Shown: in pieces, positions 1 to 8,712 of the stretch
Layout of the letters: each line of letters begins with the position of its first letter
Position numbering within the stretch: the stretch's first letter is position 1
The notes under the pieces: model-generated
Told to the model about the DNA's origin: nothing
What the model saw: the letters and a program-made list of their open reading frames with translations, nothing else
Database searches by the model: none
From: Synergistota bacterium
GTDB taxonomy: Bacteria; Synergistota; GBS-1
Direction of reading: 5' to 3'
DNA length: 64,000 nt
Assembly: GCA_025060595.1 (NCBI GenBank)
Contig: JANXBX010000006.1
Span: forward strand, 62,001-126,000
Translations under genes and position numbers: made by a program

Positions 1-646
1 CCAAAAGCTCACAACCCCTTTTCTCAAGCTCCCTAAGAATATTAAGCTTGACTCCCCCATCATAAACCACAACTTTATATGGTTTATCACTCTCCCTCCA
101 AGACAAACAACTTAGGCTCTCTACATAAATCCTTTCTCCACCGCTCCAAAAATAAGGCTTCTTAGTAGATATCGGCGTAGCTAAATCTCTTCCGACCATG
201 CTTGGGAAAGCTTTGAGTCGTTCAAATAGTGATGAAGGATTCAAATCCTCGGTCGAAACTATTCCCTTCATAGCACCATAAAGACGTAACCTTCTTGTCA
301 AGGCCCTCGTATCTATGCCCTCAACCCCTAAAACTCCAGCTCCCTTTAAATATTCAGCTAAGCTCTTTTTGGACCGCCAGTTACTCGGAAACGGACAATA
401 CTCCTTAACCAATAACCCCTCAACCTGAATTTGCGATGACTCCACATCCTCCTCATTAATTCCATAGTTACCTATCAACGGGTAAGTCATGGTGACTATT
501 TGCCCTTTGTAAGAAGGATCGGTTATTATTTCCTGATAACCGGTCATACTGGTATTAAATACCACTTCTCCAATAGCTTCGCCAGGTCCGGTAAATGAAT
601 AGCCTTCAAAGGCGGTCCCGTCTTCCAAAACCAGGAGAGCCTTCAT
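1..646 (-). CDS. carA: Carbamoyl-phosphate synthase small subunit (5' part only)
   Basis: CarA is the glutaminase subunit of carbamoyl-phosphate synthase; it supplies ammonia to CarB for carbamoyl phosphate, which feeds arginine and pyrimidine synthesis in the cytoplasm. The visible 215 codons match the CarA amino-terminal domain: an opening LEDGTAFEG, then GEVVFNTSMTGYQEI and GVEGIDTRALTRRLR. The class I glutaminase domain lies beyond the window edge. The ATG at 646 is preceded by GAGGAGGTG at good spacing. A T-box leader directly upstream implies control by tRNA charging, so an arginine role is more likely than a pyrimidine one. The CarA assignment is firm; whether carB follows cannot be seen. 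Confidence 0.95.
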   Translation of the reverse strand, partial: MKALLVLEDGTAFEGYSFTGPGEAIGEVVFNTSMTGYQEIITDPSYKGQIVTMTYPLIGNYGINEEDVESSQIQVEGLLVKEYCPFPSNWRSKKSLAEYLKGAGVLGVEGIDTRALTRRLRLYGAMKGIVSTEDLNPSSLFERLKAFPSMVGRDLATPISTKKPYFWSGGERIYVESLSCLSWRESDKPYKVVVYDGGVKLNILRELEKRGCELL

Positions 647-659
647 CTTTACACCTCCT

Positions 660-972
660 CGTAAAAAAGCCCCGCCCCCCACAAGGGGCGGGGCTTTTTA
701 TCAAGCCTCGCGGTGCCACCCTTCTTGACAGGGAATACATATCTTACTTTAAGCTTCCCTGTCCACTCTAACGGCCGCTAACGGAGCCATCCGGAGACTC
801 TACTTGGCACAAGCCTTTCTTCGAGTCTCAGCTCAGGGGCCCGTTTCAGCTTAACCTTAAAACCGAGGAGCACTCTCAGCCCACCGATGCTCCCTCTCTG
901 TCGGCAAGGTAAAGCTTACTTCACCCCTTCACAGCCTTTAACTCTATTAAGCCCTGCTAATCTATTCTGGTA
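660..972 (-). promoter_or_regulatory. T-box riboswitch leader of carA
   Basis: Read on the minus strand, the leader contains the T-box core AGGGTGGCACCGCG (709-722). It has a long Stem I region with an AGUA element and a matching GAA, and ends in a GC-rich terminator just before the carA SD. In this RNA class uncharged tRNA pairs with the specifier codon and with the T-box, stabilising an antiterminator. The triplet directly after GAA is ACG (844-842, Thr); one base further it would be CGG (843-841, Arg). Arginine fits the gene better, but the specifier is unresolved without a structural alignment. Confidence 0.92.
663..697 (-). terminator. Intrinsic terminator of the carA T-box
   Basis: A 10-bp GC-only stem pairs GCCCCGCCCC (69-78 of the 601-700 block) with GGGGCGGGGC (685-694) around a 6-nt loop, followed on the minus strand by a run of T. 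It lies between the T-box core and the carA SD, where a regulated terminator is expected. Confidence 0.9.
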
Positions 973-973
973 T

Positions 974-1002
974 ATTATAACCAGGAACATTCAAAAAATC
1001 AA
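974..1002 (-). promoter_or_regulatory. Promoter of the carA T-box transcript
   Basis: On the minus strand TTGATT (997-1002) and a perfect TATAAT (974-979) are separated by 17 bp. Transcription would begin about 320 nt upstream of carA, so the whole T-box is in the leader. Confidence 0.8.
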
Positions 1003-1021
1003 TAGTTAAATAAAATTTTTC

Positions 1022-1765
1022 CTAAACTCGAAGAAACCTATATAGAGTAACTAATACAAGAACCACTCCAAAAATATGCTTCAGATGCCTCTGAGGCACA
1101 TAGAGGCTTGTGATACGAGACCCTAAGTAGCTTCCTAAAGCTCCCACAGTTACAAGAATAAGAGTAGTATTTAAATTCAACTGAGCGGTGTGAATATGAG
1201 GTAAAAGAGCAGAAAATGAGGGAGGCATAACAGCAAAAGCATTAATAGCTGCAGCTTGTTTTGGATCATGACCTGTAAGAATCAACACGGGCATAAGAAG
1301 GAAGCCCGGCCCAACACCTAAGAAACCCGAAAGAACAGATATAGGCATGGCTAAAATCATCGCTATTGAAAACCTTTCTCTCACATATCCCTTTCTAACT
1401 GGCTTAAAGAGATTATAAGCTAAGTAAATCACCGCCCCCAAGTAAATCCACCAAACTAAACGAACCTCAACCTGATGTACTAGCCAAGATCCCAAAGGAG
1501 CAAAGGTCGTAGTAACGAGAGCTAAAAGAACGGCTTTGCGCCAACTCACCAAACGACTCTGTGCAAAACCAAAAACAGCGAAGAAGGCAGTCACACCATT
1601 AAGAAGTAAGGATAGAGGCTGGACTTGATGCACGAGATCAGAGAAAAAGAAGCTTAAAAAGGGAACAGCAACGAAAGCTACACCAAGACCTAACATACCA
1701 GATATCAAGGCTAAAAGAAATAATCCAGAAGCCATTAGAAATACCATGCTATCAGTAATAAGCAA
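1022..1765 (-). CDS. TauE/SafE (TSUP) family membrane permease
   Basis: A roughly 247-residue very hydrophobic protein with about eight predicted membrane helices and the two-half glycine-rich organisation of the TSUP family (LISGMLGLGVAF near the start, LSGFLGVGPGFLLMPVL in the middle). Family members export sulfite, sulfoacetate or other organosulfur anions; the substrate here cannot be told. I prefer the TTG at 1765, eight bases after GGAGG, over an upstream in-frame TTG at 1792 with no SD. It lies between the divergent-looking carA leader and a permease pair and shows no clear operon partner. Confidence 0.85.
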   Translation of the reverse strand: MLITDSMVFLMASGLFLLALISGMLGLGVAFVAVPFLSFFFSDLVHQVQPLSLLLNGVTAFFAVFGFAQSRLVSWRKAVLLALVTTTFAPLGSWLVHQVEVRLVWWIYLGAVIYLAYNLFKPVRKGYVRERFSIAMILAMPISVLSGFLGVGPGFLLMPVLILTGHDPKQAAAINAFAVMPPSFSALLPHIHTAQLNLNTTLILVTVGALGSYLGSRITSLYVPQRHLKHIFGVVLVLVTLYRFLRV

Positions 1766-1877
1766 GTTAAACACCTCCATCTGAATCTTCAATTTCTTTT
1801 TAAACTATCTCAGTAGCTCCTCAAAAAGCGGCACAAAAGCTTAAGATCATTCACGATAACCCTATATAAGTTATAAG

Positions 1878-2372
1878 CTAACCTTTCTCACAGAAAAAAC
1901 CTATAACGAAACCAGACACTAAAGCATATACAAATATCAGTAAGTTGAAAAACAATATAAACTTAAAACCAAGGATCGCCACAGCGAGAGGCACAGCCTG
2001 AAGCCTTATAGCCCAAGCGCCTATAGTAGCAGCGATCACCCTTAAACTAGCACCCTTATCTATAAGATCCCTAAATAGGGGATAAAACACGTAAGCGGGT
2101 CCCACCATAAGCGCTCCGAAGGTAGCGCCTATAAGCATCCCCTTAAAACCGCTTTCTTTACCCACTATCTTTTTAACAAGATCCGAAGTCAAAAGCTCAG
2201 ATATCAACCCTGCAAGAAAAGCCACTGAAAGGACCATAGGAAAAAGCTCTATATACGTTTTAACCGCGTAAATTAAACCTGATATCATCCTGTCAGGTTT
2301 TAATAAAACCAAGCTTAAAGTCAGAAGGGCAATAGAAAGCTCAACAGGATAGTCCTCGAAGAGCTTCTTCAT
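1878..2372 (-). CDS. Half-size permease of the COG0701/ArsP-like type, second of a pair
   Basis: 164 residues with about four membrane helices and a conserved loop, KGMLIGATFGALMVGPAY. The same pattern (GILIGTFVGAIMMGP) occurs in the adjacent gene. This is what is seen when the roughly 300-residue predicted permeases of COG0701 (UPF0718/ArsP-like) are encoded as two half-proteins that presumably pair. Full-length relatives include trivalent organoarsenical exporters, but no substrate can be inferred here. The ATG follows GGAGG at good spacing and overlaps the upstream half gene by 4 bases, indicating translational coupling. A nucleoside-recognition (gate) fold is an alternative. Confidence 0.6.
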   Translation of the reverse strand: MKKLFEDYPVELSIALLTLSLVLLKPDRMISGLIYAVKTYIELFPMVLSVAFLAGLISELLTSDLVKKIVGKESGFKGMLIGATFGALMVGPAYVFYPLFRDLIDKGASLRVIAATIGAWAIRLQAVPLAVAILGFKFILFFNLLIFVYALVSGFVIGFFCEKG

Positions 2373-2854
2373 AGCAAAACCTCCATTATCAAAGCTAAGA
2401 TAATAGCAGAAATGAGAGCGAAAGAGTTCCTAAGCAAAGTAAACCTCCCACCAAAGTTCTTTAACTCAATGGGAATAGAAATTACACCTACCATAACCCA
2501 AGAGAAGAGAAAAGAGGAAATAAGACCAAAGCTAGCCCCATGATCTAGAAGGTATCTACATATGGGGTATCCGGAAATAACAGGACCCATCATTATGGCA
2601 CCTACAAAGGTACCAATCAATATACCCTTGATTCCAGAAAAGCTCATTAAAAACTTCCCGACCGTTCCCTCAGCGAGAAAGCTTTGCAGTATACCTATAA
2701 TGATGAAGATAGAAAGGATCCTAATTGAGTTTCTTAATAAGTTTTTAAGACCTCTTGAGGATGCTTTTTTGACTTTGCCTCTATCTCTTATAAGGGCCCA
2801 AACGTAAAAGAACAGAGTTAAAAATAAAATCACAATTTGAGCCTTAAGGTTCAC
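2369..2854 (-). CDS. Half-size permease of the COG0701/ArsP-like type, first of a pair
   Basis: 161 residues, about four membrane helices, GTG start at 2854 after AAAGGAGG. Its GILIGTFVGAIMMGPVISGYP segment is equivalent to the loop of the next gene, so the two arose by duplication and most likely form one heterodimeric transporter. The basic segment between helices 1 and 2 (DRGKVKKASSRG) suggests a cytoplasmic loop there. Function beyond membrane permease is not supported. Confidence 0.6.
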   Translation of the reverse strand: MNLKAQIVILFLTLFFYVWALIRDRGKVKKASSRGLKNLLRNSIRILSIFIIIGILQSFLAEGTVGKFLMSFSGIKGILIGTFVGAIMMGPVISGYPICRYLLDHGASFGLISSFLFSWVMVGVISIPIELKNFGGRFTLLRNSFALISAIILALIMEVLL

Positions 2855-2916
2855 TTTCGATAACCTCCTTTAAGAGCGCTAAAGGTCAAACTTTTATATC
2901 TATTTTCTCATAAAAC

Positions 2917-2951
2917 TATAGGGGAAACCCTCCTAAAGGGCTCCCCCTATA
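2917..2951 (-). terminator. Terminator after the AbgT-M20 operon
   Basis: TATAGGGG (2917-2924) pairs with CCCCTATA (2944-2951), with an inner CCC/GGG pairing. The minus-strand sequence that follows is T-rich. It lies between the M20 gene and the half-permease pair. Confidence 0.6.
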
Positions 2952-3005
2952 TCTAATCTTATGACCTTATTATTTCGCTATCTAGATTTTATTTTCTCTT
3001 AAGCC

Positions 3006-4178
3006 TTAAAATTTTTCAAAATATCTATAAGCCAGAAGGGCGTATAGGGCAGCTCCCTCCCATAGTACGCTTTCATCAACATTAAACTTCGGATGATGAT
3101 GCGGATAGATTATCCCTCTTTCCTCATTTCTTATACCCAAGAATATAAAAGCGCCTGGAACCTTCTGGAGATAGAAGGCAAAATCTTCTGCCCCCATAGT
3201 CATCTCAGCCTCGGTAACCGGACCTATAGCCTTTGCTACATTCATAACGAAATCCGCAAACTCAGGCGTATTCACCGTAGGCGGATAGGAAACCCTAAAG
3301 AGTTCAAAACTGCCCTCGCAATCCCAGGCCTTTGAGTAATACTTAACTATATCCCCTATCTTCCCTATGACTTTATCCCTGAGCTCCATATCAAAAGTCC
3401 TAAGCGTTCCAGTTATCTCTACCTCATCAGGTATAACGTTATATCCGTTACTTCCCTTAATAACTGGAGTGCTTATCACCACAGGGTGAAGGGGATTAAC
3501 ATATCTTGTAACGACCTTTTGAAGAGCATTGTAAATATCAGATGCAGGATTAGTTGGATCTATTGCAAGATGAGGAGAGGCAGCATGCCCTCCCTTCCCC
3601 TTAATCTTTATTACATATCCATCAGAGGAAGCCATAAACGGACCCCTTCTTGTAGCTATCACTCCAGAGGGAAGATGTGCCCATACATGAATTCCGAAGA
3701 TAGCATCTACATCATTTAAATGCCCCTCATCAACGACCTTTTTCGCTCCAGCTCCACCTTCCTCAGCTGGTTGAAAGATGAGCTTTACTTTACCACGAAT
3801 ATTATCTTTAACCTCAGCCAATATCTTAGCTGAGGCAAGCAGCATAGCAGTGTGCGCATCGTGCCCACAAGCATGCATCTTGCCAGGAACTTTAGACTTG
3901 TAAGGAACATCATTTTCTTCCTCTACAGGTAAAGCATCCATGTCTGCCCTGAGGGCAACGGTCTTTCCCTTCTCGCTACCCACAATAACCCCCACAACGC
4001 CCGTCTGAGCCGCTTTAAATACTTTAAATCCCAGACTCCCTAGCTCTTCTTCCACAAACTGAGAGGTTCTGAATTCCTCAAACCTAAGCTCTGGATGCTG
4101 ATGAAGATCTCTCCTAACTTTAACTATATAGGGCTCTAACTCCTTAGCGATCTCCTTGATCCTATCTTCCACATTCAC
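3006..4178 (-). CDS. M20 family N-acyl-amino-acid amidohydrolase
   Basis: 390-residue zinc hydrolase of the M20D type (hippurate / N-acetyl-amino-acid / IAA-amino-acid hydrolases). Visible metal and catalytic motifs are ALRADMDALP (75-84), HACGHDAHT (102-110), the QPAEEGG motif near 135-141, and a histidine-rich stretch PHHHPKF near the end. It would cut an acyl or aminobenzoyl group from an amino acid in the cytoplasm. It follows the AbgT-type transporter by 11 bases, so the pair probably imports and hydrolyses the same amidated substrate. The acyl group is not predictable. Confidence 0.9.
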   Translation of the reverse strand: MNVEDRIKEIAKELEPYIVKVRRDLHQHPELRFEEFRTSQFVEEELGSLGFKVFKAAQTGVVGVIVGSEKGKTVALRADMDALPVEEENDVPYKSKVPGKMHACGHDAHTAMLLASAKILAEVKDNIRGKVKLIFQPAEEGGAGAKKVVDEGHLNDVDAIFGIHVWAHLPSGVIATRRGPFMASSDGYVIKIKGKGGHAASPHLAIDPTNPASDIYNALQKVVTRYVNPLHPVVISTPVIKGSNGYNVIPDEVEITGTLRTFDMELRDKVIGKIGDIVKYYSKAWDCEGSFELFRVSYPPTVNTPEFADFVMNVAKAIGPVTEAEMTMGAEDFAFYLQKVPGAFIFLGIRNEERGIIYPHHHPKFNVDESVLWEGAALYALLAYRYFEKF

Positions 4179-4189
4179 CCTAATCCCCC

Positions 4190-5716
4190 CTACTTAAGTC
4201 TTATGCCAGCTCCTGGTCCCACCGGAAGGCCTAAGAAATACCATATTATCGCCATAATTATCCAAGTCACTAAGAACAGCATAGAATATAAGAAGGTCCT
4301 TGAAATTATAGTACCTATACCTACGTCTTTTTTGTAAATTGAGGCATAACCTATAACTATCGGGAAGTAAGTCATAAGCGGAGTAAATGAGTTAGTGCTT
4401 GAATCACCTATTCTGTATAAAACTAATGTCCACTCAGGAGTATAACCAAGATAGTACATCATGGGTACTATAACAGGAGCCATAAACGCCCATTTGGTAG
4501 AACCGCTTGTTATGAAAAGATTTATGAAGGTTGAAATCAATGTGATGGCAACAAATAAACCTATTCCTGTGAACCCTGCACCCTTAAGGAAGTCCGCAAG
4601 CTTTATAGCAAGCACAGAGGCCATGTTTGTCTGAGTAAAGGTATAAATGAAGTTAGCTATGGGAAGTATTATAACGATATACGATGCCATAGTTTTCATG
4701 CTTTCCACCATGTAGTTAACCATGTCAGTTGGCCTCTTGATCTTTTCCATGCTCTTACCATAGACATATCCTCCTATCACAAAAAAGATAAAGAGTATCG
4801 GAACCATGCCTTCAAGGAGAGTAGATGGTACTATCGTATTCTTGGCAGGGTCTCTTAAAGGACCACCGGGAATAAACGTTAGCAAAAGAACTATTAAAAG
4901 ATATATGCCAGAAGACCATAAGGCTTTCCTAAGCGCACTAATCTCCTTGTCACTAAGATGACTTAAATACTCAGGTGGGACTTGCGCACGATCATACTCT
5001 TCCTCCCATTTAGCGAATCTCGGCATAGCATACTTTATGGTGAATATAGTACCAACTATGGTAAGCACGAAGGTCGAAACTACCATAAAGTAATAATTAG
5101 CGGTAGGATATACGCTATACTTGGGATTTACCGCCTTAACAGCGGTATCAGTAATCCCCGCAAGCAAGATATCAGTACCAGCTATAAATAAGTTAGCGGT
5201 GAAACCTGAAGCTGCTGCAACATAGCCTAAAATAAGCCCAAAGATCGGATCCTGTCTTCTTGAATAAAATAAAGCCGCTGATAAAGGAGGAATGATGACT
5301 AAAGCCGCATCGGAAGCTAAATTACCGCAAATGCCGAAAATAAAAATAGCTGGTATAAGATACTTGTCCGAGACTCTCGTCATGGTCCTCATGAGAGCCG
5401 GGATGAAACCCACCTTTTCAGCAAATCCAGCAGCCATAACCATAACTAACACCAAACCTAATGGTGGGAACTTCGCAAAATTGGAAACCACGTTATTAAG
5501 GATCCAAGCGAGACCGCTCCTATTTAAAAGGCTTATCACTTTTATCTCCTTACCCTTTGAAGGATCTATAGCGGAGGCTCCTTCAAACACACCAGAGAGT
5601 AATATTACTAAAATCCAAAGAAAAAGGAAAATCCAGAACATATGCGGAAGCTTGTTACCTACCCTTTCTATCCAGTTGACAAAACGTGTTAGAGCACTTC
5701 CCCTAGCTTCGGACAT
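4190..5716 (-). CDS. AbgT family transporter (p-aminobenzoyl-glutamate type)
   Basis: 508 residues with about 11-13 membrane helices and AbgT family signatures, including FIPALMRTM, ASGFTANLFIAGTDILLAG and the late STNSFTPLMTYFPI segment. Family members import p-aminobenzoyl-glutamate or export sulfonamides, using an ion gradient. Linkage to an M20 amidohydrolase mirrors abgT-abgA/B and supports uptake of an N-acylated amino acid. ATG at 5716 follows GAGGGGGGTAGG. A TATAAT sits in the upstream gap (minus strand), but I find no convincing -35. Confidence 0.9.
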   Translation of the reverse strand: MSEARGSALTRFVNWIERVGNKLPHMFWIFLFLWILVILLSGVFEGASAIDPSKGKEIKVISLLNRSGLAWILNNVVSNFAKFPPLGLVLVMVMAAGFAEKVGFIPALMRTMTRVSDKYLIPAIFIFGICGNLASDAALVIIPPLSAALFYSRRQDPIFGLILGYVAAASGFTANLFIAGTDILLAGITDTAVKAVNPKYSVYPTANYYFMVVSTFVLTIVGTIFTIKYAMPRFAKWEEEYDRAQVPPEYLSHLSDKEISALRKALWSSGIYLLIVLLLTFIPGGPLRDPAKNTIVPSTLLEGMVPILFIFFVIGGYVYGKSMEKIKRPTDMVNYMVESMKTMASYIVIILPIANFIYTFTQTNMASVLAIKLADFLKGAGFTGIGLFVAITLISTFINLFITSGSTKWAFMAPVIVPMMYYLGYTPEWTLVLYRIGDSSTNSFTPLMTYFPIVIGYASIYKKDVGIGTIISRTFLYSMLFLVTWIIMAIIWYFLGLPVGPGAGIRLK

Positions 5717-5793
5717 ATCCCTACCCCCCTCGCTAAATAAGATTTTAACAACTTACACTACTATAATTATAACATGCTTAAATTAATCATAAT

Positions 5794-7431
5794 TTATCCT
5801 CTATCATCTACATTCGCAGCCAAGACAGCCACTATCTCTCCTTTGTCATTTCTAACGGGACAAGATACCGCAAAAGCAGGTCTATTTGTTCCCAAACTCA
5901 CGTAGGGCTCCCCAACAAAGGGCTCACCCTTCAAAGCGCCTTGGAACCAGGGCCTAAAAGACCAATCGATATTCCTATCAAGCTTAGAATCAGCGTGGAT
6001 TATCTTACCGTTTAAACCAACAAGAAGGGGCGTTCTTATGTAAGGATGGCCCTGAAAGGCCTTATCAAAAAGAGGAATTAAACGATTAAGTTCAAGATTT
6101 TTAAACTCTGGAGTTTCAGCTAACTTCAAGAGTACACTTAAGCTTTCTTTGGCCATGCGCTCCTTGGTTTCTTTGCTCCACGTTTCCTTAGTATATTGAC
6201 CAGCTATATTCCTCAATCGACCAGCTACATCAACAAGTCTCTTAACATAGCCCTCTATATGCTCTATGGCGGTGCTCTGTTCATTTATGGAAGCGGTAAC
6301 TTCCTGGATACTTGCTGCCATCTCTTGAGAAAGGGAGGCCAACCTTTCAGACTCATGGGCTATCTCGTTTAATCTCTCAACCTGCCCCTTAACCTTATCA
6401 TCTATAAGATCTAAGGCCCTAGAAACCTCAGAGAAGGTTTGGGAAAATCTATCTAAGGAAGATACAACCTCTTCACCCTTTTTCAAGTTACCTTTAACAA
6501 GCTCAGCTCCCTTAGTTACCTCGGCAGCTACAGATGTAGCATTTCCCCTCATCTCCTTAGCTAGCGTAGCTATATCCAAAGCCGAAGCTCTCGATCTTGT
6601 AGCGAGCTTTCTTACCTCTTCAGCCACAACAGCAAAGCCCCTTCCGCTTTCCCCAGCTCGAGCAGCCTCTATAGCAGCGTTCAAGGCTAAAAGATTGGTT
6701 TGCTCAGCTATCTCAGCCAAGGTATCGACAAAACGATTAATCTGCTCCATTTGCTCAGCGAGCTCCAACACCCTTTTAGCGGTCTCCTCATTGGAAATTG
6801 TAACCTGTCTTATATCTCTCAACAGCGATCCCATCTTTTCCTTAACCTCTTGAGATAAAACCTCTGCTTCACCAGATAACTTCCTTACACCCGATGTAGT
6901 GCTCGATATATCCTGTGCCAAAGAAGCTAAAGCCTCTATGCTATTAGCTACCTTCTGAGCTACCCCAGCCTCTTCATCAGCGGCAGTAGATACCTCATTC
7001 ATGGCATTAGATGCCTCCTTCAACCCTTTCCTGTTAATTTCAACATCTTTATCAAGAAGAGATATAAAGTGGCTAAGCTCCTCCGAGCTTCTCTGAACAT
7101 TGCCTATTAATTTGAAGAAGACATCAAGAAGAGGTAAGATAGCATTTCTGACATTTTGAGGGAACCCCTCCTTCCTTCTGAGAAGAGCGTGATCAACACC
7201 TACGATATCGCCGCTCCCTAGGAGCTTAATCAGAGCCTCAATCCTAGACAAAAACCTTAAATCCTTTAAGGCCCAAAATAGACCAAAGATACCGCTACCT
7301 ACACCCAGGATGGCCAAGCCCAATGGTAGCGACAGTCGAGCCCAGGGAATCCCCCTTAAAAAATAAATAATAACTATAAACTCTAAAAAAAGACCTGTTA
7401 AAATAAATAGAGCGAATACTCTGATTTTCAA
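5794..7431 (-). CDS. Methyl-accepting chemotaxis protein with a C-terminal Cache-like sensor
   Basis: Domain order is unusual. Two adjacent membrane helices lie at residues 5-60 with almost no periplasmic loop. A methyl-accepting signalling domain follows, with hairpin tip [20 protein letters not shown] near 240-260. A C-terminal segment of about 120 residues then carries a PDC/Cache-like pattern ([35 protein letters not shown]). That domain should be cytoplasmic, so it may sense an internal metabolite. I chose TTG at 7431, ten bases after AGGAGG; an ATG 21 bases upstream overlaps that SD. The MCP assignment is certain; the Cache call is likely. Confidence 0.9.
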   Translation of the reverse strand: MKIRVFALFILTGLFLEFIVIIYFLRGIPWARLSLPLGLAILGVGSGIFGLFWALKDLRFLSRIEALIKLLGSGDIVGVDHALLRRKEGFPQNVRNAILPLLDVFFKLIGNVQRSSEELSHFISLLDKDVEINRKGLKEASNAMNEVSTAADEEAGVAQKVANSIEALASLAQDISSTTSGVRKLSGEAEVLSQEVKEKMGSLLRDIRQVTISNEETAKRVLELAEQMEQINRFVDTLAEIAEQTNLLALNAAIEAARAGESGRGFAVVAEEVRKLATRSRASALDIATLAKEMRGNATSVAAEVTKGAELVKGNLKKGEEVVSSLDRFSQTFSEVSRALDLIDDKVKGQVERLNEIAHESERLASLSQEMAASIQEVTASINEQSTAIEHIEGYVKRLVDVAGRLRNIAGQYTKETWSKETKERMAKESLSVLLKLAETPEFKNLELNRLIPLFDKAFQGHPYIRTPLLVGLNGKIIHADSKLDRNIDWSFRPWFQGALKGEPFVGEPYVSLGTNRPAFAVSCPVRNDKGEIVAVLAANVDDRG

Positions 7432-7483
7432 GGCAAAAATCCCTCCTCCCATTAAATTTTAAAAACATGAAAACCTAAAATAA

Positions 7484-7511
7484 ATGATAGCATGTCTAAA
7501 AAAACGGTCAA
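7484..7511 (-). promoter_or_regulatory. Promoter of the chemoreceptor gene at 5794-7431
   Basis: On the minus strand TTGACC (7506-7511) and TATCAT (7484-7489) are separated by 16 bp. The -10 forms an inverted copy of the GCTATCAT at 7518-7525, which may serve the divergent sfsA gene. Confidence 0.55.
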
Positions 7512-7531
7512 GGTTTTGCTATCATATTCCT

Positions 7532-8689
7532 ATGATAAAGCTATTCCAAAAACTAGAAAGGGTAAGCTTAATAGACAGGTTGAATCGATTTACACTTTTA
7601 GTCTCAAACGATAAGGGAGATATTATGAAAGCCTATCTTCCTAATTCAGGTAGCCTAGAGGAGTTATTAATCCCCGGTAGAGTTATATTAGTTACTCAAA
7701 ATCCCGGTGGAGGACTGCCTCTTAGGGTAGCAGGAACCATAGATGAAGATGGAAACGCAATAATGATAGACTCCTTAAAGATTAATGAGATATTCCCGGC
7801 AATTATAAATAATATCCCCTCATTAAAAGGATATAGTATATCCCAAAGAGAGGTGAGATATAAAAACGCAAGATTCGATTTTCTACTAGAGAAAGAGGGA
7901 GAAAAGCTTATATTAGAAATTAAGGGATGTACCCTATTTACACAAGATGTGGCATCCTTTCCAGACGCTCCTACTAAAAGAGGAGTCAAACATTTAAAGC
8001 TGCTTTCAGACCTGCAATCAGACCTTAAAGGTGGTATCCTCTTTTTAATCCAAAAGCCGGTTAAATATTTCCTGCCTAACTTTCATACAGATTTAGAGTT
8101 CGCAAGGGAGATATTCAAGGCAAAGGATAAAATTCTTATAGAAGCTATAAGCTTAAAATGGGATGAAGAGTTAAACCTTATCGAAGATTCCATATCTAAG
8201 GTGGAAATCCCCTGGGAAGCAACTAAGCCCTTCTTAGAGGACAAAGGTGTATATCTGATACTCATGTTTAACGAGAAAGATAAACAGATAAGCTTCTCAA
8301 GAGGATTAAGGGAAAAATCTGCCCTTTTCCCCAGAGGCTTTTACATATATACCGGTTCAGCGTTAAAGGGACTCTCCTCAAGGATAAAGAGACATATTAA
8401 AAAAGAAGGAAAAAACTTCTGGCATATAGATTATATAAAAAGACACATGAAAACTCTAAAAGCTATAACCATAAAAAGCCCTAACAAGATAGAGTGCGAA
8501 ATAGCTAATGAGCTTATGACAATAGCAGATAGCTACATCCTAAACTTCGGATCAAGCGACTGCAACTGCAAAAGCCACTTACTTTATTTCCAAAAAGATC
8601 CAAGAAAAATGGATAAATTTATTAAAACTATATTAAAATTTAGATTCGACATTATAAAAGACATTGTTGAAAGGACTTCGCAATGGTAA
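7532..8689 (+). CDS. sfsA: SfsA nuclease fused to a GIY-YIG (DUF123) domain
   Basis: The first ~235 residues form an SfsA domain (sugar fermentation stimulation protein family, later described as a DNA/RNA nuclease), with LPNSGSLEELLIPG, LILEIKGCTL and FPDAPTKRG(V)KHL motifs. A DUF123 GIY-YIG-like domain follows (GVYLILMF, GFYIYTGSALKGLSSRIKRH, WHIDYI, DCNCKSHLLYF). The fusion joins two nuclease folds in one 385-residue protein. The ATG at 7532 starts at the SfsA amino terminus; an upstream extension to 7484 is the -10 of the opposite promoter. No SD is visible, but TATCAT lies six bases upstream, suggesting a leaderless message. Confidence 0.88.
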   Translation: MIKLFQKLERVSLIDRLNRFTLLVSNDKGDIMKAYLPNSGSLEELLIPGRVILVTQNPGGGLPLRVAGTIDEDGNAIMIDSLKINEIFPAIINNIPSLKGYSISQREVRYKNARFDFLLEKEGEKLILEIKGCTLFTQDVASFPDAPTKRGVKHLKLLSDLQSDLKGGILFLIQKPVKYFLPNFHTDLEFAREIFKAKDKILIEAISLKWDEELNLIEDSISKVEIPWEATKPFLEDKGVYLILMFNEKDKQISFSRGLREKSALFPRGFYIYTGSALKGLSSRIKRHIKKEGKNFWHIDYIKRHMKTLKAITIKSPNKIECEIANELMTIADSYILNFGSSDCNCKSHLLYFQKDPRKMDKFIKTILKFRFDIIKDIVERTSQW

Positions 8690-8692
8690 AAT
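8664..8692 (+). promoter_or_regulatory. Probable promoter of the seven-gene peptide operon
   Basis: TTGTTG (8664-8669), a 17-bp spacer and TAAAAT (8687-8692) overlap the end of the sfsA gene, about 20 bases before the first operon gene and its AAGGGGGTG SD. Confidence 0.5.
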
Positions 8693-8712
8693 AGCATCAA
8701 GGGGGTGCCTTT

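Noticed and set aside
2562-2807. Small plus-strand ORF over the half-permease genes
   Set aside because: Antisense shadow of a real gene, without SD or family features.
5292-5786. 164-codon plus-strand ORF over the AbgT gene
   Set aside because: Antisense shadow; AbgT is clearly coding on the minus strand.
7484-7531. Upstream extension of the SfsA reading frame to ATG 7484
   Set aside because: No SD, the extension is not SfsA-like, and its ATGATA is the -10 of the opposite-strand promoter.
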